Shown here: piece by piece, positions 7,722 to 17,920 of the stretch
Layout of the letters: every line of letters begins with the position of its first letter
Position numbering within the stretch: position 1 is the first letter of the stretch
NCBI GenBank assembly: GCA_022843585.1
Contig: JALHNJ010000001.1
Coordinates: 744,001 to 808,000 of the forward strand
DNA: 64,000 nt
Direction of reading: 5' to 3'
Source of the DNA: Chitinophagaceae bacterium
GTDB lineage: Bacteria; Bacteroidota; Bacteroidia; Chitinophagales; Chitinophagaceae
The notes under the pieces: generated by a model
Database searches by the model: none
What the model saw: the letters and a program-made list of their open reading frames with translations, nothing else
Told to the model about the DNA's origin: nothing
Program-made: the position numbers and the translations under genes

Positions 7722-9211
7722 TCCTCCGTCCAGGCTTGCGCAGCTTTTACTGCTTTCTTCCATTTTTTTTGTAAGTCATTTCTTGTCTCATCCGTCATGG
7801 ATGGAGCAAAAGATTTATCTTTTTGCCAATACTGTTGCAGCTCATTAATGTCTTTCCAAAAACCAACTGCTAATCCTGCGAGATAGGCAGCACCCAATGC
7901 AGTTGTTTCTGTTACCTGTGGTCGTACAACATTTGTTTTGATAATGTCTGCCTGAAATTGCATCAATTGATTATTTACTGTGGCACCACCATCTACTCTT
8001 ACTTCTTTAATTGGTAAGCCAGCATCTGCTTCCATGGATTGCATTAAGTCCATCGATTGAAATGCGATGCTTTCAATAGCGGCTCTTGCAATATGGGCAT
8101 CACTGCTTCCTCTTGTTATTCCCACAATTGTTCCTCTTGCATGTTGATTCCAGTAAGGTGCACCCAAACCTGTAAATGCAGGAACAAGATAAACTCCACC
8201 ATTATCTTCTACTTTAGAAGCTAATGCTTCTACATCGCCGGAAGTTTGAATAATCTTTAATCCATCTCTCAGCCATTGTACTACGGCACCACCAATAAAT
8301 ACACTTCCTTCTAATGCATAATGAACTTCGCCATTTACTTTCCATGCAATGGTTGTGAGCAAATTATTTTTTGATGTAACGGGTTTTGTTCCAGTATTCA
8401 TCAACATAAAACAACCCGTACCATAGGTATTCTTCACCATCCCTGGCTGCGTACACATTTGTCCGAACAAAGCAGATTGCTGATCACCAGCAATACCACT
8501 AACGGGAACAGGTGTTGCCGTTAATATATTTTCTGTATGTCCATAAATTTCGCTGCTGCTGCGAACTTCGGGAAGCATATTAGACGGAATGCCGAATAGC
8601 GACAACAATTCTTCATCCCATTTCAATTCATGAATGTTATACAGTAAGGTTCTTGATGCATTCGACATATCTGTTGCATGCACTTTGCCGTTGGTTAATT
8701 TCCAAAGCAACCAGCTATCAATAGTTCCAAAACATAATTCACCTTTTTGTGCTTTATCTCTTGCGCCTTCTACATTGTCCAATATCCATTTTACTTTAGT
8801 GCCGGAGAAGTAGGCATCCGTAACCAATCCTGTTTTTGCCTGGATGGTTGGTGCATGTCCGTCTTTCTTTAGCAAATCGCAATAGTCTGCTGTTCGTCTG
8901 TCTTGCCAAACAATAGCATTGTAAATCGGAAGATGGGTATCTCTATCCCACACCACGGTTGTTTCCCGTTGATTGGTAATTCCGATAGCAGCTATATCTG
9001 TAATGTTTAGCCCTGCCTTAAGTACTGCTTCCGTAGCTACGCCTAATTGTGTGCTCCAGATCTCATTGGCATCATGCTCTACCCAACCCGGCTGCGGAAA
9101 AATTTGTGTAAACTCTTTTTGTGCGGTAGCAACAATACTTCCTTTCTTATCAAATACAATAGCTCTTGAACTGGTAGTTCCCTGGTCCAGGGACAAAATG
9201 TAATCGGGCAT
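7718..9211 (-). CDS. glpK: Glycerol kinase
   Basis: A 497-residue FGGY-family kinase, full length. It starts with the phosphate-binding [13 protein letters not shown], then has [13 protein letters not shown] and NAIVWQDRR for glycerol binding, a [13 protein letters not shown] segment, the [11 protein letters not shown] loop with the catalytic Asp, and the C-terminal ATP-binding [13 protein letters not shown]. It converts glycerol plus ATP to sn-glycerol-3-phosphate in the cytosol. It lies between glpF and the SGNH hydrolase gene in the same direction. A gap of 124 bases with an inverted repeat upstream leaves room for its own promoter. Confidence 0.97.
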   Translation of the reverse strand: MPDYILSLDQGTTSSRAIVFDKKGSIVATAQKEFTQIFPQPGWVEHDANEIWSTQLGVATEAVLKAGLNITDIAAIGITNQRETTVVWDRDTHLPIYNAIVWQDRRTADYCDLLKKDGHAPTIQAKTGLVTDAYFSGTKVKWILDNVEGARDKAQKGELCFGTIDSWLLWKLTNGKVHATDMSNASRTLLYNIHELKWDEELLSLFGIPSNMLPEVRSSSEIYGHTENILTATPVPVSGIAGDQQSALFGQMCTQPGMVKNTYGTGCFMLMNTGTKPVTSKNNLLTTIAWKVNGEVHYALEGSVFIGGAVVQWLRDGLKIIQTSGDVEALASKVEDNGGVYLVPAFTGLGAPYWNQHARGTIVGITRGSSDAHIARAAIESIAFQSMDLMQSMEADAGLPIKEVRVDGGATVNNQLMQFQADIIKTNVVRPQVTETTALGAAYLAGLAVGFWKDINELQQYWQKDKSFAPSMTDETRNDLQKKWKKAVKAAQAWTEE

Positions 9212-9273
9212 AGCAATCGTTTATTATAATGACTAAATATAGTTTGAAAACTTTAAAAGAAATGGGCTGATTT

Positions 9274-9317
9274 CAAAGAGAACCCAGGTCTTTAAGATTT
9301 TTATTCAGTTCTCTTTG
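9274..9317. promoter_or_regulatory. 10-bp inverted repeat upstream of glpK
   Basis: caaagagaac (9274-9283) and gttctctttg (9308-9317) are perfect reverse complements around a 24-base spacer, in the gap between the SGNH hydrolase gene and glpK. It could form an mRNA hairpin separating expression of glpKF from the upstream Sus genes, or be a protein site. There is no convincing T-run after it on the minus strand. Confidence 0.4.
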
Positions 9318-9335
9318 TTCTTTCTAAATCGACTT

Positions 9336-10007
9336 CTAATCCTTTACAAGAGGCTTCAATAACATAGCCCACAACTTATAGCCTTCTGCATTTAAATGCA
9401 GCCCGTCATATGTGTATTTTTTATCCAATTTTTTATCATCGTCTAAAAAACTTAGGTGAATATTTAATACAGCAATTTTTTCTTCCGCAGGAAATTTCAT
9501 GATTGCAGAATTGACAATAGCAATATGATCGTCTTTGCCATAATGATTTTTTGCCGGAAAAGTATTATTCACCGGAAGCAGGGTTTGAAAATATATTTTG
9601 GTTTTTGGCGATTCATTTTTTATTCGCCTGATCATTTTTCTGTAGTTGTCAATTATTACACTGTCAGGAATGTTCCGTGCAATATCATTAATACCAATAA
9701 GAATAAAAACCTTGGCTGGTTTGCCTTCTATTATCTCATCTAATCTTTCCAATATGCCAAAAGTTATATCTCCTGAAATGCCCCGGTTACGGGCATCATT
9801 TATTTGTAACAGTTCGTTCCAATCGGTATAATCAGTAATACTATTGCCGAGGAAAATAATATCCTTGTCACTATTAGGGTAGCTGCGAAAATTTTCTACC
9901 CGTTGCACATAGTTGTTGGGACGAAAAGTGCTATCCCATTTTGCCGATTGTGCAGAGGTGGAAATACTCCCACTAATTATCAAGAGTAATAGAATAATTC
10001 TCTTCAT
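9336..10007 (-). CDS. Secreted SGNH/GDSL hydrolase
   Basis: A 223-residue protein with a signal peptide (MKRIILLLLIISGSISTSAQ). The SGNH blocks are all visible: block I FLGNSITDYTDW with the nucleophile Ser, block II Gly in ISGDITFGIL, block III LIGINDIARN with the Asn, and block V YDGLHLNAEGY with the catalytic Asp-x-x-His. It is a serine esterase or lipase-like acyl hydrolase acting outside the cytoplasm. It starts 3 bases after the phosphoesterase stop, so the two are translated from one mRNA. By context it may remove acyl groups from glycerolipids; that is inference. Confidence 0.9.
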   Translation of the reverse strand: MKRIILLLLIISGSISTSAQSAKWDSTFRPNNYVQRVENFRSYPNSDKDIIFLGNSITDYTDWNELLQINDARNRGISGDITFGILERLDEIIEGKPAKVFILIGINDIARNIPDSVIIDNYRKMIRRIKNESPKTKIYFQTLLPVNNTFPAKNHYGKDDHIAIVNSAIMKFPAEEKIAVLNIHLSFLDDDKKLDKKYTYDGLHLNAEGYKLWAMLLKPLVKD

Positions 10008-10010
10008 TAA

Positions 10011-11423
10011 TTATGCTTTATATATTTCAACAAATTTTTTACCGAATCGATCTGTGGCTATCACTTTTACTTCTTTTGTAGTTGCCGGAATCATTGCTTT
10101 AAACATATGTTCCGTTTTTCTTGGTTCTGCAAATCCTCTTGGCTTTGGAAGGTCTGGTCCTAATAATGTTTTGTAGGCAACAGGATCAAATCCGGTGAAT
10201 TGTTCTAATGAACCTTTTGATACACCATCCACTATATATTCTGTTTTCCACGCATCATCGTGGTTCCAGATATTTACGAGTAATTCTTTTTGTGAGTCCG
10301 GTTTGTCTTCTGCAAAAATTTTCATTTGGTGGTTAGGATCTTCACCGGTTGACTGGTATCGCCATTCTAATTGATTTCCTTTTACATTATACACACCATA
10401 ACCGCAAGGAGTACCATCACCACAAATGGCACCTGTCCACCAGGCACCGCATACAGTACCATGATTATGTTCGTAAACATTATCTGTAATTACATTGCGA
10501 TGATAGTGAGTGTGGCCTGACATGATATGAACATTTCGTCCTGCCAATAAAGGATACAATTCTTTATTATTCTTGATGCCATTGTGCACTGGTATATGTA
10601 CACAGAGAATGACTAGATTTTCTTTTGGAACAAACGAAAGGTCTTTTTGCAACCAATCTAATTGTTGCTGTGAAATATGCCCATCATACTCCCGGTCTTT
10701 TCCGAGATAGCGAACATCATCCATCACTATATAATGCGCCTTACCCCGGTTAAAAGAATAATAAGTTGGCCCGTATGTTTTTTGAAAAGTATCATCCGAT
10801 TTTTCATCACCACCTTTATTGTAATCCATATCATGGTTGCCGATACATTGGAAGAAAGGAACTCCCATCTGTTCCACCGCTTTATTATAATCCTGGAACA
10901 GGTGTAATTCGTCCCAAACAATATCACCAACCGTTATTCCATGTAATAGAGCTCCGCTGCCAGCTGCTGTTACCCATTTCTGTACATCGGGTACCGATTG
11001 CTTCATCATTTTTTCTACATCACTTGCATTTTTTACTTGAGGGTCAGCCCAAATTACAAAGCTGTGATCATTATCGTTTTTATCAAGTGGAGTAAGTGTA
11101 AAATCTCCGTCTTTCTTCCCTTTTATATTTTCAATGAATTTATAATGACTGGCAACGCCTTTCTCCTGTAAAAATTCATAACCGGCAGGGGTGCTAATGA
11201 AAATTGTTGTGGCATCAGGATGTGGTTCCAATTCATATTTTCCATTACTATCTGTTACTACTACAGAATATCCATCGCTAACTACTACCGATTTTATTCC
11301 ATAGCCTTTGGCTGAAACTCTTCCTTTTATTTTTTTACCGGTTGTTATTGCAGGCAATGAGCCCGCCATCATTAATCCACCGGTAAGCCATGCGGTATGT
11401 TGTATAAACTTTCTTCGTTGCAT
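10011..11423 (-). CDS. Calcineurin-like metallophosphoesterase, exported
   Basis: A 470-residue protein beginning MQRRKFIQHTAWLTGG, a twin-arginine-like export signal. Residues about 30-110 form a beta-sandwich N-terminal domain. The metallophosphoesterase core follows with IWADPQVK (the first metal motif has Gln where D-x-H is usual), GDIVWDE, CIGNHD, LCVHIPVH and SGHTHYHRN, so the dimetal site looks intact. A C-terminal beta domain (from about 350) completes the known three-part architecture. It likely cleaves a phosphomonoester or phosphodiester in the periplasm or at the surface. It lies 3 bases from both neighbours, so it belongs to the Sus transcription unit. Confidence 0.88.
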   Translation of the reverse strand: MQRRKFIQHTAWLTGGLMMAGSLPAITTGKKIKGRVSAKGYGIKSVVVSDGYSVVVTDSNGKYELEPHPDATTIFISTPAGYEFLQEKGVASHYKFIENIKGKKDGDFTLTPLDKNDNDHSFVIWADPQVKNASDVEKMMKQSVPDVQKWVTAAGSGALLHGITVGDIVWDELHLFQDYNKAVEQMGVPFFQCIGNHDMDYNKGGDEKSDDTFQKTYGPTYYSFNRGKAHYIVMDDVRYLGKDREYDGHISQQQLDWLQKDLSFVPKENLVILCVHIPVHNGIKNNKELYPLLAGRNVHIMSGHTHYHRNVITDNVYEHNHGTVCGAWWTGAICGDGTPCGYGVYNVKGNQLEWRYQSTGEDPNHQMKIFAEDKPDSQKELLVNIWNHDDAWKTEYIVDGVSKGSLEQFTGFDPVAYKTLLGPDLPKPRGFAEPRKTEHMFKAMIPATTKEVKVIATDRFGKKFVEIYKA

Positions 11424-11426
11424 AAT

Positions 11427-12926
11427 TTATTCTTCAATAGTTGTGGCTCCTTCAATTTCAGCAACAGTTGAAGCAGCGGTTAATCCAATTGCATTTAATG
11501 TGCGGGCTGTTGTCCATCTGCCCGTTATAATATTATAGGTGCCTCCAAGCCTTACAAAATTGGTGGCGGGAGGAAAAGCTAATTTGCCTGTATTGGACCC
11601 CTGGTTAAAGTATGGCTGTAATTGTAAAGTTGATGGATTTGTGATATCGTAGTAATCAGTATTACTAATCTTATAACCTCTTTCGGGGGGGCCAGCTGTG
11701 TAAAGACTGCCACCACCACCATAAAATAACACATCGACTGGAATAGTATCATTGGTAACGTTAGTAAGATCGAAGACTGCTATCCCACCTGCATTTCCAC
11801 TATTTGCTAACAAATTAGTAGTGGCAGTGCCAAAGCCATCTCCCGCAACAGAGGCATACATTTTACTTATCCAAAAAGAAGAGCTAATATTAGTAGAGCC
11901 TGCACCCCAAATATTTTTATTAGCACCTACATAAATATATTGGCCTTTTGTAACTGTACCTGAAGTAATATTTATTTTATATGTTCTTGCACCACCAGTA
12001 GCCCATCCATTTGCCGGAAAACCTGTTGGTACATTAGCTCCGGCATTATTTGTTGTTACTAAAGAAAAATTATTTACAGCAAAATCAATATTTTTTGTAG
12101 CCAATAATTGTACATACTCATAGTTGGCATCTGTTCCTGTTGGGTCAACTAAGTATCCCGTAATTACTAATGGAGCAATTTTGGGTGCAGTCGCACTAAG
12201 AATAACGATGTCTGCAATTGTTCTTGGCCACAACTGTGGAGATGTTGTTTCGTTTTTGAAAATTATACCTGTAAAGTTTGATAAGAAAGGAATAACGTTG
12301 TTAGCATAACTGGCAGTGGGTTCTGTATGCAATATCAGGTTTCCAAAACCATCGTTGATGATTTTGTCTCCCAGATATGTAGTGCCTGCAGGATAGGAAG
12401 CATCAAAGCCAACTCTTGTAACAGTTATTAATGTACTTTCAAAACCATCAGGATTGGCTAATACTGCATTAGCTTTTACAATTAAAGGCGTTACGGTATT
12501 ACCAGATGAAATTTTTGTGATGTCGCTGCTTTCAATACCCGTTACCTGAAGTATGCCATTTATTCTTTTTAAAACAGCACCAACCATATTAATAACCAAA
12601 GAATCTCCAGGTTGGTAACTGGCTGCATCAGGACCAATGGCTATTGAAATTCCACGAGCCTGTGAAAGACGACGACTATCTTGTAAAATCAATAAACCTG
12701 CAGGCAAATTTCCACCTGAATGATCTGAAGTTACAATACCGGTGATTTTATCAGAGCCAAACATATTGTCTATGCCCAGGGTAACGTCAGCTCCTTTATA
12801 TAAATCCCGAATATCAAAAATAGAGATATAGGGACTGATTTTCCCTCCCGGATAATTTTCTTTTTTGCATCCTAACAAACCAATCATGGCCGTTAAAATG
12901 AATAAGTATATTATATTTTTTTTCAT
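11427..12926 (-). CDS. DUF5689-domain surface lipoprotein
   Basis: About 499 residues, starting at the ATG at 12924-12926 (MKKNIIYLFILTAMIGLLGC); the lipobox LLGC gives a lipidated Cys at about residue 20 and KKENYPGG follows. Residues about 35-250 match the DUF5689 pattern (ISIFDIRDLYKG, ITGIVTSDHSGGN, ILQDS). The C-terminal half (ITGYLVDPTGTDANYEYVQL and on) looks like a lamin-tail-type beta domain. Such proteins often accompany SusC/SusD pairs and are thought to bind substrate at the surface. A start at 12983 would overlap susD; I reject it because the signal peptide begins at the later Met. It is 3 bases before the phosphoesterase gene. Confidence 0.8.
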   Translation of the reverse strand: MKKNIIYLFILTAMIGLLGCKKENYPGGKISPYISIFDIRDLYKGADVTLGIDNMFGSDKITGIVTSDHSGGNLPAGLLILQDSRRLSQARGISIAIGPDAASYQPGDSLVINMVGAVLKRINGILQVTGIESSDITKISSGNTVTPLIVKANAVLANPDGFESTLITVTRVGFDASYPAGTTYLGDKIINDGFGNLILHTEPTASYANNVIPFLSNFTGIIFKNETTSPQLWPRTIADIVILSATAPKIAPLVITGYLVDPTGTDANYEYVQLLATKNIDFAVNNFSLVTTNNAGANVPTGFPANGWATGGARTYKINITSGTVTKGQYIYVGANKNIWGAGSTNISSSFWISKMYASVAGDGFGTATTNLLANSGNAGGIAVFDLTNVTNDTIPVDVLFYGGGGSLYTAGPPERGYKISNTDYYDITNPSTLQLQPYFNQGSNTGKLAFPPATNFVRLGGTYNIITGRWTTARTLNAIGLTAASTVAEIEGATTIEE

Positions 12927-12964
12927 TGCTGTTATTTTAAAAAGTGTTTTAAACATTTTTATCA

Positions 12965-14476
12965 TTATGGTTTTTGCCACCAAACCTGTGTTGATATTAC
13001 ATCTGGTCCCTGTGCTGCAACAGCTAATTGATAATTGGTTGGATTAGTTGACTGAACATACACTGGGTATGTCATTCTTGCGGGCATTATACCATTATTT
13101 CTTAAGCCAGCTCCAACTGGCAAAACAGGGTGCCCGGTACGACGATACTCAAACCATTGTTGATGATCCGCCAGAAACAGTGCATAATATTTTTGCAAAT
13201 GAATCTGTTCCATTTTATCATTCAATGTTCCTGTATTGTCCCAGGCTATATCTGCTGCTGCTAAATAAGTTGCAATCGGAACAGACCAACCGGGAACCCA
13301 TAGCGTTATGCTATTTAAAACACCATCGTTGTAATGAGTTTCTGCTGAACTGCTAATCCATCCTTTTACAGCAGCTTCCGCCATTATAAATTTTAGCTCC
13401 GCATAATTCATCATCATACCTGTTAACGGATCAGTTTGCAAGCTGACAGCGGAAGTATTGGAATAGAAATAGGACTTTTTAATAGGATCTGCTCCGGGAG
13501 AGTAACCACTGGGTACACCACTAAAAGCGCCTTGATACGGAGCTATACGCCACCTGTTAATTCCACTTGTTCCCAAGCTTATGTCAATACGTGGGTCATT
13601 CCATACTACCAGGTTATCAATAAAGAAACTGGCAATACCCGGCGCTCTAAAATCTTGTTCTCTTACATTATTATAAGGAGATGTATAAGGTCCAGCCCCT
13701 GTCCATCTTAAAATAGCCGATTCGTCGTTATTAGCCATTACCGGATATTCAGCAGGACGATCTTGCAAAATGTCTTTAATTTTTGCAGCACATAAACTGG
13801 TTACTTCCGCTTTTCCGGAAATTCTTAATAGTAAGCGTAAGTATAAGGAGTTTCCAAACTTACGCCAGCGGGAAACACTGCCACTGTAAACAGGATCGCT
13901 GGTGCCAATGATTGTTCTATTGAGACTTAGTAACATATTAGCTTCTTCCAATTTTTGAAAAATATCAAGATAAATATCTCGTTGTCTGTCAAATCTTGGT
14001 TCAAAGATGCTACTATCACGGGCAAGATTTGATTGAGAATAAGGTATATCACCATACGTATCTGTAAGTATCGAGTATATCCATGATTGACAAATAAGAG
14101 AAATGCCCATATAGGATTCGTTGCGATTAAGATCTGTGCTTGCAATCTTATATACATCTTTAAAATTGCTCAACTCGGAATATAATCCGTTATAGAGATA
14201 ATCTGCCCAGTTTGCTCGGTAGTCATACCTGAATACTTTCCCTTCTCCATCACCAAGATCAACAGAAACCTGCATCAATTCGTTATTAAAGTTCCTGTTA
14301 CGAATCATATTATAGGTTAGTGTATTAACAAGTGCAGGAGGTAGCAATTGCTGTGGTAAAGCCACAGGGTTGGCATTAGGGTCAGTATTTATCTCTTCGA
14401 AATTTTTTGTGCAGGATGCAAGTACAATACTGAATAGTATTGCAACATATGATAATTTATATAACATTGTTTTCAT
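12965..14476 (-). CDS. SusD/RagB-family nutrient-binding lipoprotein
   Basis: A 503-residue SusD-like protein of the SusD-like_2 type. The lipobox VLASC (near residue 21) is followed by TKNFEEINTDPNANP, the usual start of mature SusD-like proteins of this type. Helical TPR-like segments run through the chain, and the C-terminal part has the common HLQKYYALFLADHQQWFEYRRTG-type ending (only part quoted). It is the outer-membrane lid that binds substrate and passes it to the SusC barrel. It begins 11 bases after the susC stop, a translationally linked pair. The ligand cannot be read from sequence; the locus suggests a glycerol-containing compound. Confidence 0.92.
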   Translation of the reverse strand: MKTMLYKLSYVAILFSIVLASCTKNFEEINTDPNANPVALPQQLLPPALVNTLTYNMIRNRNFNNELMQVSVDLGDGEGKVFRYDYRANWADYLYNGLYSELSNFKDVYKIASTDLNRNESYMGISLICQSWIYSILTDTYGDIPYSQSNLARDSSIFEPRFDRQRDIYLDIFQKLEEANMLLSLNRTIIGTSDPVYSGSVSRWRKFGNSLYLRLLLRISGKAEVTSLCAAKIKDILQDRPAEYPVMANNDESAILRWTGAGPYTSPYNNVREQDFRAPGIASFFIDNLVVWNDPRIDISLGTSGINRWRIAPYQGAFSGVPSGYSPGADPIKKSYFYSNTSAVSLQTDPLTGMMMNYAELKFIMAEAAVKGWISSSAETHYNDGVLNSITLWVPGWSVPIATYLAAADIAWDNTGTLNDKMEQIHLQKYYALFLADHQQWFEYRRTGHPVLPVGAGLRNNGIMPARMTYPVYVQSTNPTNYQLAVAAQGPDVISTQVWWQKP

Positions 14477-14487
14477 TGTTTCTAAAT

Positions 14488-17400
14488 TTATAGTCCAACA
14501 ATAAGATTAAATCCTAAAGTCCTTGTAGATGGGAATTGGCCAATTTCAAAGCCTGTTACTATATCTGTTCCGGCCAATGTTCCAAACTCAGGATCAAACA
14601 TGGGCCATGGAGACCATATAAAAAGGTTGCGTCCGTATATGCCAAATGTTAATCGTTGTAACCCCAGTTTCTTTGTAACTTTTGCATTGAGGCTATAATC
14701 GAGCCGGGCTTCTCTGAATTTGATAAAGTCGGTACTAAAAGTGCTGCCTTCAGCATTATCAATTCCCCAATGAGAACGGTAATATTCATCTATATCTGTA
14801 GCAATGGTAGTATTCGGAATATATTTTCCATCTACATCCAATACAACTCCATTACCTATAATACCGTTGTAGCGGCCGGGTAAGGTCTTTGTTAATTTTC
14901 CCTGCTCCGCCATTTTATAATGCATAAGAGAGTGTCCAACAGCACCAAATTGTGCATCAAACAAAACGTTCAGCGTAAATCCTTTTAATGAAAATTCATT
15001 ACCAAAACTTACTTTACCCTTAGGTATGGTGTTGCCCAAGTAAACAACATCTTGCGAAATTTGTGCAAATCCTGTTGTAGCATCATATACCACTTGTCCA
15101 TCAGGGGCTCTTACGTATCCTCGTCCGTACAAGTCTCCCATACTGCCGCCAACTTTAGCTACGATCTGCCCACCACCAACTGGTCCGGTACGAAGAACTA
15201 CTGAACTATCTGCAAGCTCTGCTACTTTATTGCGGTTAGTTGAGAAAAGTATACTAGATGTCCAGGTAAGTCCTTTGGTCGATTTTATTGGAGTGCCGAG
15301 AAGTGCTATTTCCAGTCCTTGATTATTTACCCTACCGGCATTTATTATTGCCCTGGAAAAACCAGCCGAACGATCAATAACTCTTTCCAATATTTGATTC
15401 TTTGTATTTCCTGTATACACAGCAAAGTCGAAGCTCAAACGGTTTTTAAACATTTTTATATTGGTTCCCGCCTCGTAGGTGATTGTTTTAAGCGGCTTTA
15501 AATCGGGATTGGCTAATGTGGCTGGATTTTGCAGACCACCATTGTATAAACTTCCTGCAGTTGCAAAATTAAATGCTGTACGATAAGGTACTGTTCCACC
15601 TCCACCAACTCCGGAAATGGAAAATCTGAATTTTGCAAAGTCGATTGATTTTGGCAGATTGAAAATTTCCGAAGCAATAAAGCTTACGTTAGCCGATGGA
15701 TAAAAGAAACCTGCATTAGTAGTGCGTAGTGGGGTAGCTAATACGCTGTTCCAATCCTGACGACCTGTTAAATCCAGGAATAGAAAATTTTTATAGGCCG
15801 ATGTAATTACACCATAAAAACTATTGATACCATATTCACTTTTCCAGGGGATAGTAACTAATGGGCCGGCACTGTTTGACATGGAATACACACCGGGGTA
15901 AGTAAGTGAGTCTGCACGGTTTTCATCCCTGTTATAATTGTTACGTAAAATGCTACCGCCACCAGTTATAGAAAAATCAAAATCATTATTTATTTTTTTA
16001 CTGTATTTCAACAAAAAGTCGCTGCTGGCTTCTTGTGAGAAAATGTTCTGTGTTCTATAACTTCCTTTTTGAAATCTTGAACCTGCATCATATGGACGTT
16101 CTTGTGATCTTTGCTCATAGCTCATATCCATCGATGTTCTTACTTGTAAGCTCAGGTCTTTTGTAAAATTATAAGTGGCCTGAAGGCTTCCGGTAACGCC
16201 ATGCCTGTTAGAGCGGTTAAGAAATTCGTAAGCAACAGCGTAAGGGTTTTCTGGAAATGTACTGTAAGGATATAATATTCTTCTTCCTTCTTGCCCGTTA
16301 ACCCAATAGTTTTTCAACCAATCAAGGTCGGCATTTGGTTGCCAGAAAATAAACCAGTACATGATGGATTGGTTGCCATAACCATTTCCAGGAAGGTTAT
16401 CGCTCCATTTATTTGTATAATTTATTTTGGCTGCAATCTGTAGTTTGTCACTAATTTTTGAGTTTACTGACAATGCTACTGTATTACGCTTATAACCCGT
16501 GTTGGGCATAATCCAGTTATTAGAAACGTTGGTTAGTGAGAAACGGGCCGTTGTTTTTTCTGTCCCACCGCTTAAACTTATGCTATTGGTGATAGTATTA
16601 CCCTCTTCAAAATAATCTCGCAGCTTATTTTCATAGCCTACCCATGGAGTTCTTTCTACACCCCGGGCTTGTGTAACCGGATCAAACTGATAAAACGATT
16701 GGCCATTAAATCGTGGGCCATATGCAGAACTTGTTGCACTGGTACTTGCACCATCCGCAGACGCTCCGAAAGAATAATAAGGGGTGCCATCAAGTCCCTG
16801 GCCATATTCAAATTGCATATCAGGCCACCTGTTTATTTGCTCAATTGAGGCATTGGAATTAAAAGTGATGCCGATACCTTTTTTCTTGCTATTACTTCCG
16901 CCAGATTTAGTTGTAATAACTATGGCACCATTGGCAGCTCTTTCACCATACAACGCAGCCGCGCCAGGTCCTTTTAATACTGTTACAGATTCAATGTCCT
17001 CCGGGTTTATATCATTCAAGCTGCTTCCATAGTCAGCAGGCATATTATCACTACCAGTGCCATACGGCGTTTCACCACTAATACTGCTACGGCGACCGCT
17101 TCCCTGGTTTATAATTACTCCATCTACCACTATCAGTGCTTCGTTATCGCCGGTAAGATTATTTTCTCCCCGCAAAATTATTTTGTTCGAACCTGCAGGG
17201 CCTCCATTGGAACGAACAAGATTTAAACCAGCTACTTTTCCGGATAGTGCATCCGTCCAGTTGCTGGATAAGGCGTTGGTAAGCTCTTCTCCTTTTACAG
17301 TAGTAGTGGCATAGCCTAATGCTTTTTCCTCTCTTTTTATACCGAGTGCTGTAACTACAACACCTTCCATCTCTTGATTATTATTTATTAAATCAATATT

Positions 17401-17706
17401 GATGACAGTGCGATTGCCTACTCTGGTTTCAAAATTTTTATAACCAACAGCTGAAATAATCAGTGTTTGATTATCACTTGCTTTTAATGAGTAAGCTCCT
17501 TTGTCGTCGGTGAGTGTACCTGACCTGGTGCCTTTTATCTGCACCGAAGCATTCGCAATCGGCGAACCATCTTCAGGGTTTTTAACTACACCACTAACTG
17601 TTTTTTCCTGTGCCAATGCAGCAAAACTGATGGTAAGGAGCAAACAAGCCAGCAACAAGCGGGGGCCTGCAAGTAATTTTTTTGCAGCAGTTGTTAGCGA
17701 TCTCAT
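14488..17706 (-). CDS. SusC/RagA TonB-dependent outer-membrane transporter
   Basis: With the start at the ATG at 17704-17706 (MRSLTTAAKKLLAGP) the protein has 1072 residues and a signal peptide ending near FAALAQ. Then come the carboxypeptidase-like domain (KTVSGVVKNPEDGSPIANAS), the SusC plug signature (ALGIKREEKALGYATTTVKG; VVDGVIINQG; IESVTVLKGPGAAALYGERA) and a long TonB-dependent beta barrel ending in NLIVGL. A frame opening at 17853 would put about 50 residues before the signal peptide, so I reject it. It imports a substrate bound by SusD, energised by TonB. It is the first Sus gene of the unit, after glpD. Confidence 0.95.
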   Translation of the reverse strand: MRSLTTAAKKLLAGPRLLLACLLLTISFAALAQEKTVSGVVKNPEDGSPIANASVQIKGTRSGTLTDDKGAYSLKASDNQTLIISAVGYKNFETRVGNRTVINIDLINNNQEMEGVVVTALGIKREEKALGYATTTVKGEELTNALSSNWTDALSGKVAGLNLVRSNGGPAGSNKIILRGENNLTGDNEALIVVDGVIINQGSGRRSSISGETPYGTGSDNMPADYGSSLNDINPEDIESVTVLKGPGAAALYGERAANGAIVITTKSGGSNSKKKGIGITFNSNASIEQINRWPDMQFEYGQGLDGTPYYSFGASADGASTSATSSAYGPRFNGQSFYQFDPVTQARGVERTPWVGYENKLRDYFEEGNTITNSISLSGGTEKTTARFSLTNVSNNWIMPNTGYKRNTVALSVNSKISDKLQIAAKINYTNKWSDNLPGNGYGNQSIMYWFIFWQPNADLDWLKNYWVNGQEGRRILYPYSTFPENPYAVAYEFLNRSNRHGVTGSLQATYNFTKDLSLQVRTSMDMSYEQRSQERPYDAGSRFQKGSYRTQNIFSQEASSDFLLKYSKKINNDFDFSITGGGSILRNNYNRDENRADSLTYPGVYSMSNSAGPLVTIPWKSEYGINSFYGVITSAYKNFLFLDLTGRQDWNSVLATPLRTTNAGFFYPSANVSFIASEIFNLPKSIDFAKFRFSISGVGGGGTVPYRTAFNFATAGSLYNGGLQNPATLANPDLKPLKTITYEAGTNIKMFKNRLSFDFAVYTGNTKNQILERVIDRSAGFSRAIINAGRVNNQGLEIALLGTPIKSTKGLTWTSSILFSTNRNKVAELADSSVVLRTGPVGGGQIVAKVGGSMGDLYGRGYVRAPDGQVVYDATTGFAQISQDVVYLGNTIPKGKVSFGNEFSLKGFTLNVLFDAQFGAVGHSLMHYKMAEQGKLTKTLPGRYNGIIGNGVVLDVDGKYIPNTTIATDIDEYYRSHWGIDNAEGSTFSTDFIKFREARLDYSLNAKVTKKLGLQRLTFGIYGRNLFIWSPWPMFDPEFGTLAGTDIVTGFEIGQFPSTRTLGFNLIVGL

Positions 17707-17920
17707 AATGATTAAATTATTAGGGTTGAAAAAATAAAAAATTGGGGCAGACAATGCAGTAGAGTGTCGAAAAAAAGAATCGACAGCTTTTGAACTGTTA
17801 TACAGCTCAATCTCTTTTCTTTTTTTCTGCCCGCAAAGAAATGACAGCTTCATATGTGCAATCGTTATTGGTTGTTATGAAATAATTAAGTTCTGTCCGT
17901 ACTATTGTACAATTCAGAAA
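17707..17920 (-). promoter_or_regulatory. Leader and possible promoter of the susC unit
   Basis: A 214-base gap between glpD and susC. On the minus strand a TTG and, 18-19 bases later, tTTCTTTG (close to TAnnTTTG, one mismatch) lie around 17830-17860, which would give a long untranslated leader. A small inverted repeat (tgtcga 17765-17770 / tcgaca 17780-17785) lies within that leader. No strong terminator follows glpD, so readthrough is also possible. Confidence 0.3.

Noticed and set aside
17765-17785. tgtcga/tcgaca inverted repeat in the susC leader as terminator
   Set aside because: Only 6 bp and the T-run lies in the loop, not after the stem.
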